Assembly: GCA_022496185.1 (NCBI GenBank)
Contig: WTXG01000074.1
Span: 1 to 64,000, forward strand
DNA from: Multifurca ochricompacta
Lineage: Eukaryota > Basidiomycota > Agaricomycetes > Russulales > Russulaceae
Direction: 5' to 3'
Length of the DNA stretch: 64,000 nt
Part shown: piece after piece, positions 12,008 to 23,895 of the stretch
Layout of the letters: every line of letters begins with the position of its first letter
How positions within the stretch are numbered: the first letter of the stretch is position 1
Notes under the pieces: model-generated
The model's database searches: none
What the model was told of the DNA's origin: nothing
The model's input: the letters and a program-made list of their open reading frames with translations, nothing else
Made by a program: the position numbers and the translations under genes

Positions 12008-13681
12008 TTAACTACTACCTTTTTCTGTTGATTTGCCCAGCTCTATATACCCACGATCCATGTTAAACATCTCCGCGATGTAATCCTGTACGCCTTCCAT
12101 GAGTCCCACTCTATCGTGTCCACCCCACCGGGTATGAAGAAACACAACCTTCGATCTGTTTTTAGAGGAGAACGCCTCTACCCGTCCCACTCGTTCTATC
12201 TCGCTCGTCGTCACCAACTCTCGCCGTAGCGCTGCCCGCTCTTGGGACAGTTTAGTTACGCGCTCCGCGACCTCGTCTGACACGCCCACCATGGCGGCAG
12301 TCAATTCTGGGAGAGGTGGCAAATGTTGTTCTAAGAATGCGTCGAAGAGTGTCTGGGAATGGGAATAGGGGATATCCCAGTCGTCTTCCGCGTGTACGAT
12401 CAACAGCGGCACGTTTAATCCCTGCAAAATAAATAGTCCACATGTGTGGTGTGTCTGAAGAATTCAGGACACTTACCACAACTTTGGCGAGGGAATCGAA
12501 CCGATGCGTCAAGAAACGCTTTACAAAATCTGTCAGATATACAAGTCAGTCCCTTTTAGCCTTCTTCCCTTCTTTGGATTTAGGTTATTCTTTTCTTTTC
12601 CCACTCGTGTGCCACTCTGTGGCTGCCCAATTAAATACCGACGGAAAGAGATAACTCACCGGCAATGTACGGGAATATGCGAAGCGGGGCGAGCAGCGGT
12701 ACGATTCCCATGATATAATACGTATCAAGCAACGTATCGATATTGCTGAACGGCGCGAGCAACACCACACCACGCGGCTGCTCTCGCCGTGTCTCCCCAC
12801 CCCACTCTGCCTTACCACCGCCACTCCGCTTATCTTCGTCCTCTCCCTCGCTTTCGAGACAGCTAGCAAACTGCACCGCGACACCTGTACCAAGGCTATT
12901 GCCCACAATAAGAATGTTCTCCGGTAGCGCCCCCCGCGCCCGGAGCCAGTCCCACGCGGCACGGGCATCGAGTGTCAGCCCCACCTCGCTCGGCGTCCCC
13001 GTCGAATCTCCGAAACCGCGATAGTCGGGTGCAAGTACGTTCGCTCGTAGTCGCGCCGCAAATGCCTGGTAATGTTGTACACGGGAGCGCAACGCACGTG
13101 TTCCGCCGTTTCCGTGAAGGAAAAGGATGGTTGGGTGGGCATGCAGCGCAGAGCGGATGAACTCTTCGGAGGAGGAGGAAGTGGGGGTAAGAAGATCTGC
13201 TTTGTGGGAGAGGTAGAATGGGTCCGCGAGGGTGAACCAGGCACCGAGCGTCTCGTTATCGGACGTGTATATGCGCACATTGTGAGTTTTAAATGCTGTG
13301 GCGTTGAGGAGGAGGGGGAGTTTAGGCCCATAATGATAATGTAACTGAGGGTGAGGAAGGCAAGGTATTCACTTACGCGCAAGATCGTATCTCTCCGGTA
13401 AACTGTACTCAGCGAAAAGCGGGATTTTGAGGTTGTGCATGTAGAGGAGCCTGGGTTGGTCGATTAGAGTGGAGAACGAGAGAGAAAAGAGTGGTCACAC
13501 GACCAGATTAGTTATGGCCAATACTGAAATCTTGAATATGGGGGGTGCGAGGAACTCACTGGGTTTGCACGAAAGGGACGGTTCCAAGCGCGACTGCAAA
13601 GACATAAATGGCACCGAGGATTAGGAAAACGCGTCTTGCTTTGTTAAGAAAGGTGGTATGTTGAGAGATCTTGTTCGCCAT
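12008..13681 (-). CDS. ABHD12-like alpha/beta hydrolase 1 (membrane-anchored)
   Basis: Predicted serine hydrolase of the ABHD12/Bem46-like group (monoacylglycerol or lysophospholipid lipase type); the substrate is not deducible. Five exons join in frame to 432 aa: 13681-13560, 13450-13377, 13295-12660, 12529-12477, 12421-12008. An N-terminal hydrophobic segment (VFLILGAIYVFAVALGTV) after a short basic stretch looks like a signal anchor. The core shows the oxyanion-side HGNGG, the DYRGFGDS strand-turn, the nucleophile elbow GNSLGTG (GxSxG), the acid-region HAEDDWDIP and a candidate catalytic His in WGGHD. Residues after the nucleophile are rich in Glu, Gly and Ser. It lies just upstream of the NLR B start and shares that gene's strand. 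The other paralogue sits beside NLR copy F. It appears intact. Confidence 0.9.
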
Positions 13682-14817
13682 AGTGTGTAAGTGGTGTGGG
13701 AAGGTTGATGGGATGGGGAAAGGTCAGGTCAGGTTCATGTAAAGTCGAGGTCGAGGCATAAGTACTCGTCGGGTCACCACCGGTTTCTCGGTTCTCGGGT
13801 CTTTCAATCGTGGGAAGAATGACGAACTCGATTAGGTAATTTCAATTTTCTATAAACGGGCGTATACTACACACACGATACTAAAATCACGCATGTGCAT
13901 GGGGTCGAATCAGAAGCGTAATGTGCCAAATTTATTCACACGGACAAAATTCAGGCGTCTAGATTATAATCGTTAAAGAAATCAGAAAATCAGTAACAAG
14001 ATCCGGGGTCGTCTGATATGGTCAAAACCCTGCGCTCGAGGTCCAGGCCTTTTTGGTGGTGATATCATCGGCGCCGTAACCACCCAATTCGCATCCTTCG
14101 TTGGAATTGGAAAGCTTCAATCGAACACCTGTCAATCTCATGTCAAAATCAAAAGTCACATTGTTTTCTTGCTTTTGAGAGAAATCGTCTCATTAGAAGT
14201 CAATAATACTCATCTGAAAACGTTCTCTCGAGAGCATAAGTTCTTGCAGCATTACTTGCGTCTCCTACCATACTCAACGTATGATGCCGAAAAGTGTATA
14301 ATCTAGTGATTTAATCACTGCACTACCGGTTTTCGTACACATTCGTCTCCAACCCCTCCCCTCCCCTGATTGGGTGCTTTTCTAGCGTCACGTGCGCCAT
14401 TTTTGCGCCACCCGACTATACCCCCTCAGGTGGGCGGTAGTACAGCAACGGAGCTTAAGTCATCCTGGTGTAGACAGTCGCCAGCGTCTCGTTTGAATTC
14501 CGATGTTTGTCCCTTTTTTTGAAGTATACTGTATGGTATCCTTCCGTTCCGTTCATTTAATACCATATAATAGACAATAGTACAACCTTTCCTTCCTTCC
14601 CTGGTTCATGCTCACAAAATTCAATTCTGTCCCCTCCACCCCTTTGTCCGTGTGAATGTGTGCAGAACATAAACACATTACAGACTCTATCTCGCCAGGT
14701 CGCCATCAATAAGACCTTCACCTCACTTGCCTGGCTGCCAGTGCTCTAGGTTAATATATTTATGATGCAAGTGACAAGACGCTTACGCCTCAAGAGCCAT
14801 CCCGACACGGCTACCCT
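13682..14817. other. Intergenic region; right part is the 3' flank of copy C
   Basis: The first 700 bases show no gene. From about 14390 to 14760 the sequence is the inverted homologue of 2178-2760 next to copy A (landmark AGGTCGCCATCAATAAGACC, near 14697). A related CCATTAACAAGATCTTCGCC block lies near 29899, beyond copy D, and a weaker one near 34104, beyond copy E. The 3' flanks of these NLR copies therefore share ancestry. Confidence 0.55.
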
Positions 14818-17800
14818 TTAGTGCATCGTATTAGCATCATGCCCCAACAATAGCTGTACAATCTCTTCTTGTCCACTTTCTCTTGCTATGTCCAGTGCAG
14901 TTCGGCCCTGCCTGTCTTTACAGCCCGTATTTGCACCACACCGCAAAAGAAACCGTATGGATTCCAGATCGTATCCTCCATTGGATGCCTGATGCAGTAC
15001 AGTCTCGCCAAGGCTGTTCTCTTGATATACCTGCGCTCTATGTTGGATTAATGACCTTGCGACTTCTAGATGTCCATTCCGTAACGCCTGACCGAGTGGA
15101 CTATACTGGCCCATGAAAAGGGTATTCGGGTCTGCAAGCCTCTCAAGCAGTGACCCTACAATGTTTAGATGGCCATTTTCTGAGGCTGAATATAAGGCAG
15201 TCCGCCCGTCAGGACCCTCGGTCCTATGAGATCCACCGCGGTAGAGCAGGTTTGTGGCGATATCGGCATGGCCCTTTGCACATGCTGCGATCAATGGGGT
15301 TCCGTAGTAACCACCGAGGCTATTTATACTAGAGGAGTATGTAGAGGACAGCCAAAATACTATCTCGTTGAGGCCGAACTGAGAGGCGTAGTATAATGGA
15401 CCCGCTCGTGGCTGTGATGGGGTTTCTGAGGTCATCGATTGTCCCGAATATTCATCCACGTCGTATATCCAAACCCAGATCGCAAAGTGCGGTTTATGTG
15501 GGTCGAGAAGGCGCTTCAGTGAGTCTCTTACGCACCGCTGAACATTAGGAAAGGAAGTATGAATGACCAAGTATTGGGCGGCATAGGCGGCGAGAGGGAA
15601 GTTTGTAATGCTGCTTCTGTTGACCTTCTCGTCCACATGGAGTAAAGTGGAGAGGCAGCCGTGTGCGACTGTCGTATGTGCATCTTCAATGGAAAAAGAA
15701 TAGCGAGAAACACGTCTGTCCGCTCTGTCGAGGTTATTCGATGTTAAATATTTCTTCACCGAGAAATGGGAAAAGTGCACGACCGGGGGGGACTCATTCG
15801 CATCCTCGATCAAAATGAAGCTAGAGCATGTAGCCAGCACTGCATATTCTGGATCTTTAGGGCGCCAACCAGCCTCCAACACAGGGAGTTCATTCAACTT
15901 ATAATCCAAGGCGAGGAAGTCCGCAAGTTCTGAAACTCGAAGTGGACGGGTGGCTACCGCAATGCATCTGAAGAGAAGATGAGCCGCCTCCCACTTTTTC
16001 TCATCTATGTCCAGTAATATGCGCTCGTATCCATATTCCATCGTCTCTGGGAATTCGTCCAATGTGCCTCGAATACCTCTAGGAAGACACCGGCGCAGCT
16101 GATCCAGCCGGCAGAACGCCCATCGGAACCTGTACCGAGACGTAAAAAAGACATCGCGAACAGTATAAAAAAACGACTACTATACATTCCGTCAGCTTCC
16201 TCTGAAACTTTCTTGATCACAAACTCTTTATCATCATCTTTCCACTGGCGCGTGTTCACGTCTGAGTTGATAAAGAAGTTGATGTAGTTGTTAATATCTT
16301 CAATTTGCCCATTCTCCTCATGGAGGCATACTGTCTGAGATGTTAACGGATGGAGAACTGATCGGATATCTGCCTCCATACAGCTCGAGACGCAGATGTG
16401 TAGGTGGGAATGATCTAATTTGGTAAGCAATTCAATAAACTCCAGGACGCTTTCTCGTGGCGATGGTGTGCTAGGACCTTTGGGGGATTCGTCAAGGCCA
16501 TCCAAGATGATATAAATTGGGCCTTGTCCGGGGACCGAGAGCATGTCCTTCAGACATTCTAGTAAAGCGTCGTCACCAGCCTGTCTTGATCCTGCAGCAT
16601 GCGTCGAATATAGGCGAGAAAGAATGTCGGAATAAAATTCGGATTGCTCTGACAGCTGGACAAGAAGAGAAGAGATAAGACCACAAGCGTCTTGCTTTTC
16701 CGTATTCTTGCGATCAAAGTAAAAATACCCCATGGACGCCAAGCCAGTTTCGCGCATTCTCGTGATTTCTTGAATAATCATCGAGCTATTTCGAGAATAT
16801 CAGCGCGCCGAGAAAAAGGCAATGTTGACTTCAAAACTTGGGCATACCAAAGCACACTTTTGCCAGAGCCCGCTACAGAACGAAGGCTAGATAAGTGGCG
16901 GCAAAGGAACGAAGCGCGAGATTTACATACGCTTTCCATGAATCCACAAAAGAGAACCAGTGTTTTTCCATTCGGCGAAGGTGTGACCTTCAATGAACCA
17001 CGTCGAGGTTCCAGTGTGATGAGCTTTACGTGCGATGTTATGAGATTGGGATGGATCGGAAGGAGAGAGCCAATTTCGAACGTCCTTCAGCAGCTGGTCG
17101 CCTACGGATAGTAAAATGATCTCAGTTTAGAGGGCGAGGAATCTCAAGGAGATAACGAACGCTTGGACTTGTCTATAATGTCGCTCGCGAGCCGCTGTAC
17201 GATAACTGATACCCTGGATCGATTATTCTGAAAGCGCGAACATAAATAATACGTACCAAGAGCATATTGGATGTCGTCTGTTGACGCCTTACCATCTAAA
17301 CAAAAATGCGAGTTCAACAACCGCGTGGGAATCCGATGGAGCGGGTATTATGCACCGTCAATAAGTGTCTTCATGTTCTGGACAAGGCCGTGGATAATAT
17401 CTAGAGTCTGTGCCGCGGCCGTTCGAATCCCTTGTTGGGTGAACTGGCCCAACCTTTCTATCACGGATTCGATATCATTATCCCCTAACAATTTATCTCC
17501 CAACTTCTCTGCACGGTCCTGAGCTATAGTCATATATCCATGGTGAGGGTGACCTACCCAGCCTCCCTCGCCTGACCTGTTGTGTTGCAAGGGCGAGAGT
17601 GGAGAGCAGTTCAAGCAATATCTTCGTCACCATTTCTATCACTGATGTTGTAACTGGGGTCTTGATACGAGTAGCAAGCCGCTTGAGAAAGGATTCGATT
17701 GACTTGAAAAGATCGATGAGTATATCATAGTTCGCGCTGACTTGAGTTCCATCGATGGTCTAAAGGCGATAATATGTCAGAAAGAATCGCACGAAGGAAT

Positions 17801-18244
17801 CGAGAAAAATGCGTACTACAAGAAGGACGCCGATGGAGGAAAGGATTGCATTTTCGAGTGGGAATAGCTGAGCCATAAGACGTCATGGAGAAGCCGAACA
17901 AATGCAAATTCAACAACTATCATCAAACATACCAGACGGGTACTTTCTCCCCCGAGCACACCATTGGTCGACAGCGTATTCAAGTGGCGCACAATCCGCT
18001 TGAGCCACTTGATGACTACCACAGCATCTTCCCCACGGAAGTTATTGAGAGTTTGTAAGTGGCTTCGGAGTGTAGAAATGATCGAGTCAGCGGTGTCACA
18101 ACTGTTGAGGTCGATGGCGAGTTGATGATCGATTAAGTTAATCCCTGTGCGCTTTTCGTAATCTTCCAAAGTAGTTTGGAAAAGTGACCGGATGTCAGAC
18201 GAGGAAGCTGAAGACAACGAGCTAAGAGAAATTTGCCTGTTCAT
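14818..18244 (-). CDS. NLR copy C: Goodbye-NACHT-ankyrin STAND receptor
   Basis: Same architecture and intron positions as copy B. It starts MNRQISLSSLSS at 18244, followed by the Goodbye-like signature DYEKRTGINLIDHQLAIDL. Exon 2 encodes LFPLENAILSSIG (17870-17823). The linker QLLKDVRNWLSP lies near 17090. The Walker A exon GSGKSVLC (about 16875-16848) continues as SMIIQEI after an intron. Walker B is IYIILDGLDESP (16519-16484), in the glutamate form typical of NACHT. The conserved intron near 16135-16190 joins ADGM to FRWAFCRLDQLRRC. Ankyrin repeats fill the end (GRTALYSASENGHLNIV, GRTALDIARESGQEEIVQLL) with the C-terminus GHDANTMH, shared with A and near-shared with D. I saw no stop or frameshift, so it is probably functional; exact exon borders were not all computed. 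Confidence 0.85.
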
Positions 18245-18499
18245 GGTGAATGTGAGCGATAATATGCTTGTGGTTGTCTCGGGTAAAACAACAATGGAGG
18301 TGATTTGAAACGGGCGGCTAAATACCAGATATAGTTGTCAAACTAGCTCTAGGGGAGGAATAGGCCATCATCATTTCTGAGAGATAGAAAACGTCAATGC
18401 TCGGTATCACAGAATCCGACCACTTGGCGAGCTGAGAATCTCCATCATTGCGGTTTTGCGCGGGGCTTGATTTGGCGACCTCGACGCCTTTCGATTTCT

Positions 18500-19030
18500 G
18501 GTTCCTTTTATTTTTTTTTAATCAAATTTATTACGCGCTTTAAGGACTTGCCTAAGTCGCGCGGCTACTGATCAGGTACAAATTGGTAGCTACTACATGA
18601 ACGAACGTCGTGGAGACGGAACTCCGCCAAGGGGAAAGGAATGAAAGCGTGGTGGGGAAAGGAGTGAAGCAGGGACAAACCCCCTGCTGTATGGAGGGAG
18701 GCAGATCGAAACTTACCTCAACCAAGTACCCCGGGCCCTGCTAGGCCTAGCCCGGCTCCAGAGGAAGTACGGCTTGAAGGTGACACGCGTCTCCTGTAGG
18801 AAGCTTAGGAGGGCTTAGACGTCATGGGTGTTTTGGAACACCACCAGCCAGGGCAGACCAGTGGTGGGCCAGGTGGTGAGGCCCCAAGATGCACGGGCAG
18901 TGATATACAGGGAGCAATGAAGGAGGTGGTGGGAGGCAGTGGCCTCAAGGGTGGGGGAGTAGGCACAAAGGCTGGCCGACGCGGGGATGTCCTTGCGGAA
19001 GCGAGCGGCGTAGAATTTCTGGCCTCTTGA
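18500..19030 (-). mobile_element. LINE (non-LTR retrotransposon) 3'-end fragment with RT C-terminus
   Basis: Read on the minus strand, 19020-18830 encodes a C-terminal LINE tail with a spaced Cys/His motif (LCAYSP..SHHLLHCSLY) preceded by KFYAARFRKDIP and followed by NTHDV and a stop. After the stop comes a 3' UTR with GCGCGACTTAGGCAAG and GCGTAATAAATTTGATT before a poly(A) tract (T-run at 18505-18520 on the plus strand). The 3' UTR recurs at 22110-22400, 52190-52530 and 23962-24058. The copy is 5'-truncated. The class is inferred from the tail motif and polyadenylated end. Confidence 0.7.
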
Positions 19031-20055
19031 TGGATATAAACAACACCCGACGCAGAGGGAAGTTCTGACAGCGGAGAGAACTTAAATCTATAATTTTTTT
19101 TAAGACCCAAGATGATGCCGAGAATGAGATGTGTTCACAAAATGAATACAGCGAGGGACGAGTAATTGTGAGTCTGCTCATTCGTGCGTGGGAATTTCCT
19201 GGCAGGCTGGTCATGATGGTCCCCAGACTTAATGTTATTTGGTTTGAACGACGACGACGACGACGACATGCCTTGCCGGAATGGAGTAGTACCAACTTCA
19301 GAAGCACAAAAGCACGAATTGAAATTTCGCTTTTGGTTTACATAGCTTTCATGAAGAGGATCCGACTGACTCGGAGTCGTAGTAAACCGGATTACGTAGC
19401 GTATTCAACACCTTTGAAATATTCGACACATGTAGCATACTTATTCGACTTGATCGAGATATTTGTCATACATTTGAGTTCGTAGCAGAGTCGGTTTCTC
19501 CCAAAATTTAAGTAGAGGGAGATGAATGGATGGATGGATGGATGGATGGATGGATGGATGGATGTGATGGATAGATAGATGGAGAAAAAATGGAGTTCGT
19601 CGAAGGCAGATTGATAGGATACGTCAATTTTGCCGAAGGTCTTCCACGATTGTAGACCGTTCGCCACGTTGAAGGCTGGAGCAGGCAAATCAGTGTGTGT
19701 TACACTTGTTAGCTTAGTTGTTCTGGAGTTCAATAGTTTGGGTGTTTAGACAATTGCAACACAACGTGCAGCAAAGAAAGATAGCTTGGATTCCTAGGTC
19801 TATGGCTAGTGAACACAAGAGCTTAAGACTGGGGTCTTTTGAGCTGAGTCCGTATTGTATTTAAGCATTCTGAAGCGATGTCATAGAGAGGAATGTAGTA
19901 GAATAAAAGAGAAAATGTTGAGGGTATTGTTCGGTTGAGAATGAAGAAGAAGGGGCTCGAATATGAGTGAAGGAAAAGAAGCAAATGGATAATGTTATCA
20001 TACATAAAATGATTATCGTAAGGGTTATCAGCCAGCTATTCGTAACAGTGTGTGT
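19031..20055. other. Gene-poor stretch with microsatellites
   Basis: It contains a CGA/ACG trinucleotide run at 19249-19267 and a GATG tetranucleotide array at about 19521-19564 followed by GATA units. No frame with recognisable domains was found on either strand. Confidence 0.7.
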
Positions 20056-20626
20056 GTGAAAATGACGCCCCAGTCTTAACTCTGCCCTCATCCGTCATGT
20101 ATCCAACCACAAAGTTGGGGGAATTCATGATGTCAGGATCTCAATGTGCGTCATGCTCATGCCCGCAGTGGGACGTACCTATTCTTCCATTGGGAACGGC
20201 CATTGAGACATCAAAGCACTCATACATCAGGGAGATTATATTTGCTACTAGTAGGATGCCTAGAATACCAGCGCTAGACTGTCTATAAAAAGTATTATAA
20301 GCGGTCTAGCGCTGGTATCTCTACTCATCTTAGGCGTCCTAACAAACGTAATTTTCCTGATGTAGAACGCAGACTATGGGACAGTAAACGAAATAAACTA
20401 CGACACCTTTGACAGCTCAACGTTTCATGTACTTTAGCCCGGGGGTAATTGAATGGACATCACAACCCCGACACAATAATATTGCTAAATGCAGCGACCT
20501 GTACGGGCTCATCCGGAAATTTAAGACCAGTTTCATGATGCAATGACGCCCTTCTCACCCCCCCACCCCCCAGGTCTCATCCCAGATCTGAATCCTTGCC
20601 AGCATTTTCATAAGAGAAAACCCGCC
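20056..20626. repeat. Rearranged TPS2 upstream region: inverted TPS1-like promoter piece plus imperfect hairpin
   Basis: 20060-20220 matches the TPS1 upstream segment but is inverted relative to TPS2. It is followed by an imperfect inverted repeat with arms at about 20224-20280 and 20307-20367; the core is ACCAGCGCTAGAC / GTCTAGCGCTGGT, with outer ends CATCAGGGAG / TTTTCCTGATG. Bases 20525-20580 again align with sequence directly upstream of TPS1 in the normal orientation (CAGTTTCATGATGC). Confidence 0.65.
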
Positions 20627-21928
20627 ATGTCCAACACGTTTTACATTCCCAACGTGTACGAGAATTGGAAATGGTCTCGTCGAATCAACCCGCACTACCT
20701 TGAGGTAAAGGCAGAAACCGCAGCGTGGATCAGGAGCTTTGGGGCGTTCAGCCCCAAAGTCCAGGCGGCCTATGATCTTTGCGACTTCTGTACGAGCCAT
20801 TACGTCCTTTTCAGATGCCGAACTCATCGATTCTACTCTTGCCAGGCCTTCTCGCATCCCTCACATATCCTAATCATGACAAAGGTAGGCCTCTATTGAG
20901 ATGAACACAATACGTTATATTCACTCTTGACGCGAAGCACGCCTGCGCACTGCTTGCAACTTGATGAGTGTGTTCCTCCTGTGCGACGAGTATTCAGATG
21001 TAGCCGATGAGGATGAGGTTCAGGGAATGGTCAATATCACTGAAGACGTTCTCCGCAATCCGCACACCCCTCGTCCCAAAGGCGAATGGATCGGTGGCGA
21101 GATCACCCGACAGTAAGGTGCATTTAAAAGAGCGACGATATGTGTTGAGCGCATCGATCTAGGTTCTGGGAAATGGGAATCAAGACAGCTAGTCCCCAGT
21201 CACAGAAACGGTTTATAGAGACATTTGGCTCTTATATGCAAGCTGTTGTACAACATGGAGCAGATCGAACCAATAAGCATATTCCAACCATCGAGGAGTA
21301 CTTTGAAATCAGAAGATATGATGTTGGCACCAAGCCGTCTTTCGCTGTCCTTGAATTAGAAATGGACCTCCCTGACGAGGCAGTTAACCACCCCGCCATT
21401 CAGGAATTATCAGTTTTGGCCACTGACATGATTATTCTGGATAATGTAGGTTGCGCTTGCTTCCGATATGCGTCAAGGCTGACAAGTCTTGTGTTTGCTT
21501 AGGACACTGCTTCCTACAACGTAGAGCAGGCGCGCGGCGACGATAATTACAACATTATAACCATCGTGATGAACCAGAACAAGACCGACATCCAAGGTGC
21601 CATGAATTGGGTTTATGAACATCACAAGGAACTGGAAGAGAAGTTCATGGACATATATGAGAACAAGATTCCGAAGTTTGGTGAGCCAGTGGACGAACAG
21701 CTGGTGCAATATGTGGATGGAATTGGAAATTGGGTACGAGCAAACGATCAGTGGGATTTCGAAACCGAACGGTACTTTGGCAAGAAAGGTCTAGAAATCC
21801 AGAGAACGCGCTGGGTGACATTGTTGCCCAAGAAGTACTCAAACAAGATTGGCCCCCAATATCCTGACTGCTCTAAGTTATTAAGTCATGCGGATGTTGG
21901 TTCACATACTACAATGGCCAATATCTAA
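20627..21928 (+). CDS. Sesquiterpene synthase TPS2 (trichodiene/protoilludene synthase-like)
   Basis: Predicted class I sesquiterpene cyclase using farnesyl diphosphate; product unknown. Exons 20627-20789, 20846-20884, 20938-21112, 21163-21445 and 21503-21928 join in frame to 361 aa. It starts [19 protein letters not shown]. The metal-binding motif is CDEYSD (exon 3). NSE reads NDTASYNVE, built across the exon 4/5 junction. The C-terminal signature is TERYFGKKG. The C-terminus is about 15 aa longer than in TPS1 (ends [11 protein letters not shown]). Intron positions match TPS1 exactly, confirming recent common origin. It is transcribed toward the TPS3 pseudogene. The upstream region is rearranged, so its regulation may differ from TPS1. 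Confidence 0.92.
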
Positions 21929-22109
21929 GAGCAATTATGTAGACGATGCTTGATACTCGAATATAACTTGGTATGAGACAGATGGTAATCATTTTTAGCG
22001 CGGCAAAAGTTGGGAGACATGATTGCCGTAATTTCCCGATCTTTGGATCCTATAAATGTTCAGGACATCTGTTGAAATGGGCTGGTAGCAGACGGATAGT
22101 TGAAAGCTC

Positions 22110-22400
22110 TTTTTTTAAAAAAAACAAATCCGATTTATTACGTGCTTCAAGGCATTGCCTAAGTCGCGCGGCTACTAGACGCGGGGTCTAGTAACTACTA
22201 GCGACAGGGTATGAGGCGAACTCGCGAGTGAAAACCCCCCGCAGGGGAAAGGGAAGGTTAAACAAAAGGAAAGTGTGCCTGTGCGGAGGGAAAGAGGAGT
22301 AAAGTTACCAATGTCCATCGACTCCCTTTTTTTTCCCAACTAGACCTTAATCCGGTTCCAGAGGGTAAACCACGGCACCTGAACATGGTCCTTTAAAAGT
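22110..22400 (-). mobile_element. LINE 3'-end fragment next to TPS3 pseudogene
   Basis: On the minus strand it ends with GCGCGACTTAGGCAATGCC and a poly(A) (T-run near 22111-22118). It shares its 3' UTR with the fragment at 18500-19030. The upstream part carries GAACCGGATTAAGGTC near 22360 and stops at sequence homologous to the TPS1 3' flank, so it inserted just downstream of TPS3. Confidence 0.6.
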
Positions 22401-22422
22401 GTACTAGCACCAGCGCGCGACT

Positions 22423-23652
22423 TTACAACTCGGAGTCATCTACAAATTGGTGACCGACCTCGTCTGAGCATCGCTTCGGCAACAATCTCACCCGGCGTGT
22501 TCTCCGGAATTCTGCACCCTTCTTGCCAAAGTATCGCTCGCTCTCAAAACTCCATTGATCGTTCGCTCGCACCCAGTTTCCTAGCCCATCCGAATACTGC
22601 ACCAGCTGTTCGTCCACCGGCTCACCAAACTTCGGAATCTTGTTCTCGTATATGTCCATGAACTTCTCTTCCAATTCTTTGTATAAACCTAATCCATGGC
22701 CCCTTAGATGTCGGTCTTATTCTGATTCATCAGAATAGTTATCATGCTGCAAGTATCATAGCATTGAACCTGCTTGTTGTATGAAGCGATGTCCTATGTC
22801 AAGACAAGATTGTCAGAATTAGCAGACAGTGGGATCAAACACAACCTACATTATCCAGCAAGATCATATCACTGGCCAGAATAGATAATTCTTTAATGGC
22901 TGGATGATGAACTGCATCATATGGGAGGTTCATTTATAATTCGAGCATTGCGAAAGCTGGCTTGGTACCAATGTTATCTCGTCGGACTTGGAAGTACTCT
23001 TGGATCATTGGAATATGATCGTTGGTTCGATCTGCTGCCTGTTGTATAACAGCTTGCATGTAAGTCCCAAATGTATCGATGAACCGTTTCTGTGGAGGAC
23101 TAGCTGTCTTGATCGCTAGCTCCCAGAACCTTGGTCAATGCCTTCAAGACATGTCTCCACGCTCTCTAACTTGAAAAAATGGCTTTCTATCAGGTGAGCT
23201 CGCCACCGATCCATTCGCCTTTTGGACGAGGGGTGTGTGGGTTGCGGAGGGCGTCCACAACGATCTTGGCCATCCATCATTTGAACTTCATCTTCATTCG
23301 CGACATCTGAATACTCATCGAACAGGAACAACACTTCACGCGAAGGGTGTGTACAAGTTATTGTGTGATTTAAATAGAAGAAGCCTACCTTTGTCATGAA
23401 AAGGATAATCGAGGGATGTGAGGAGGCCTGGTAAGAGTCGAGTTGACAAATTTATCATTGGTACTGAAAAGGACGTAACGGGTCATACTGAGGTCACAGC
23501 GATCAAAGGCGTCCTGTGCCTTTGGATTGAAGGTTTCAAAGCTTCTGAGCCAGGCTGAAGATACTTCCTTGACGTCAATGTAGTGTGGATTGAGGTGACG
23601 AGGCTATTTCCAATTTTCCAAGGTTTTGGGAATATAGTACCTGTTGGACAAC
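22423..23652 (-). pseudogene. Sesquiterpene synthase TPS3, degenerate duplicate of TPS1
   Basis: Co-linear with TPS1 over all exons: the C-terminal exon ([17 protein letters not shown] near 22674-22622, ending VDDSEL at 22423) and the exon with [12 protein letters not shown] (near 23322-23287) are recognisable. Lesions seen are: loss of the start ATG (TTG at the position equivalent to MSN, about 23652); a TAG in place of the Trp codon after NWK (near 23608); a deletion removing the residues before [10 protein letters not shown]; a frameshift after EVQMMDG; and a stop in the exon with the TPS1-equivalent MNLPDE. Its 5' end abuts copia-derived debris. The 3' flank (GCGCTGGTGCTAGTAC) matches TPS1, so TPS1 and TPS3 are sister duplicates. 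Not expected to make a cyclase. Confidence 0.88.
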
Positions 23653-23850
23653 TGCACGCAATTCACCCAGCACATTGTGATGCGTCACGTGATGTACATA
23701 CAGGCTCACTTCTCCTGAGCCCACCTCATAGCCATCTGCATTGGAGTCGTGTATTTCAGTTTTGGGTGTTTGACAGCAGGAAACCATTTTTTTAGTATGT
23801 AGAATGAAATATGCAAGCTGTATTATGTGTTGGAATAGCAGGCACAGCAT
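23653..23850 (-). mobile_element. Copia-like debris at the 5' end of TPS3
   Basis: The segment around TACATCACGTGACGCATCAC (minus strand, 23700-23650) also occurs in opposite orientation at about 25775-25825 within the copia relic. A frame reading PKTEIHDSNADGYEVGSGE resembles retroelement coding debris. It is short and broken. Confidence 0.45.
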
Positions 23851-23895
23851 GGATAGATACTATCAAAGCCCAAATATCACCATCTGGACACCCAA

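Noticed and set aside
19521..19585. GATG repeats as a possible CRISPR-like or minisatellite system
   Set aside because: Simple tetranucleotide slippage array without spacers; the genome is eukaryotic.
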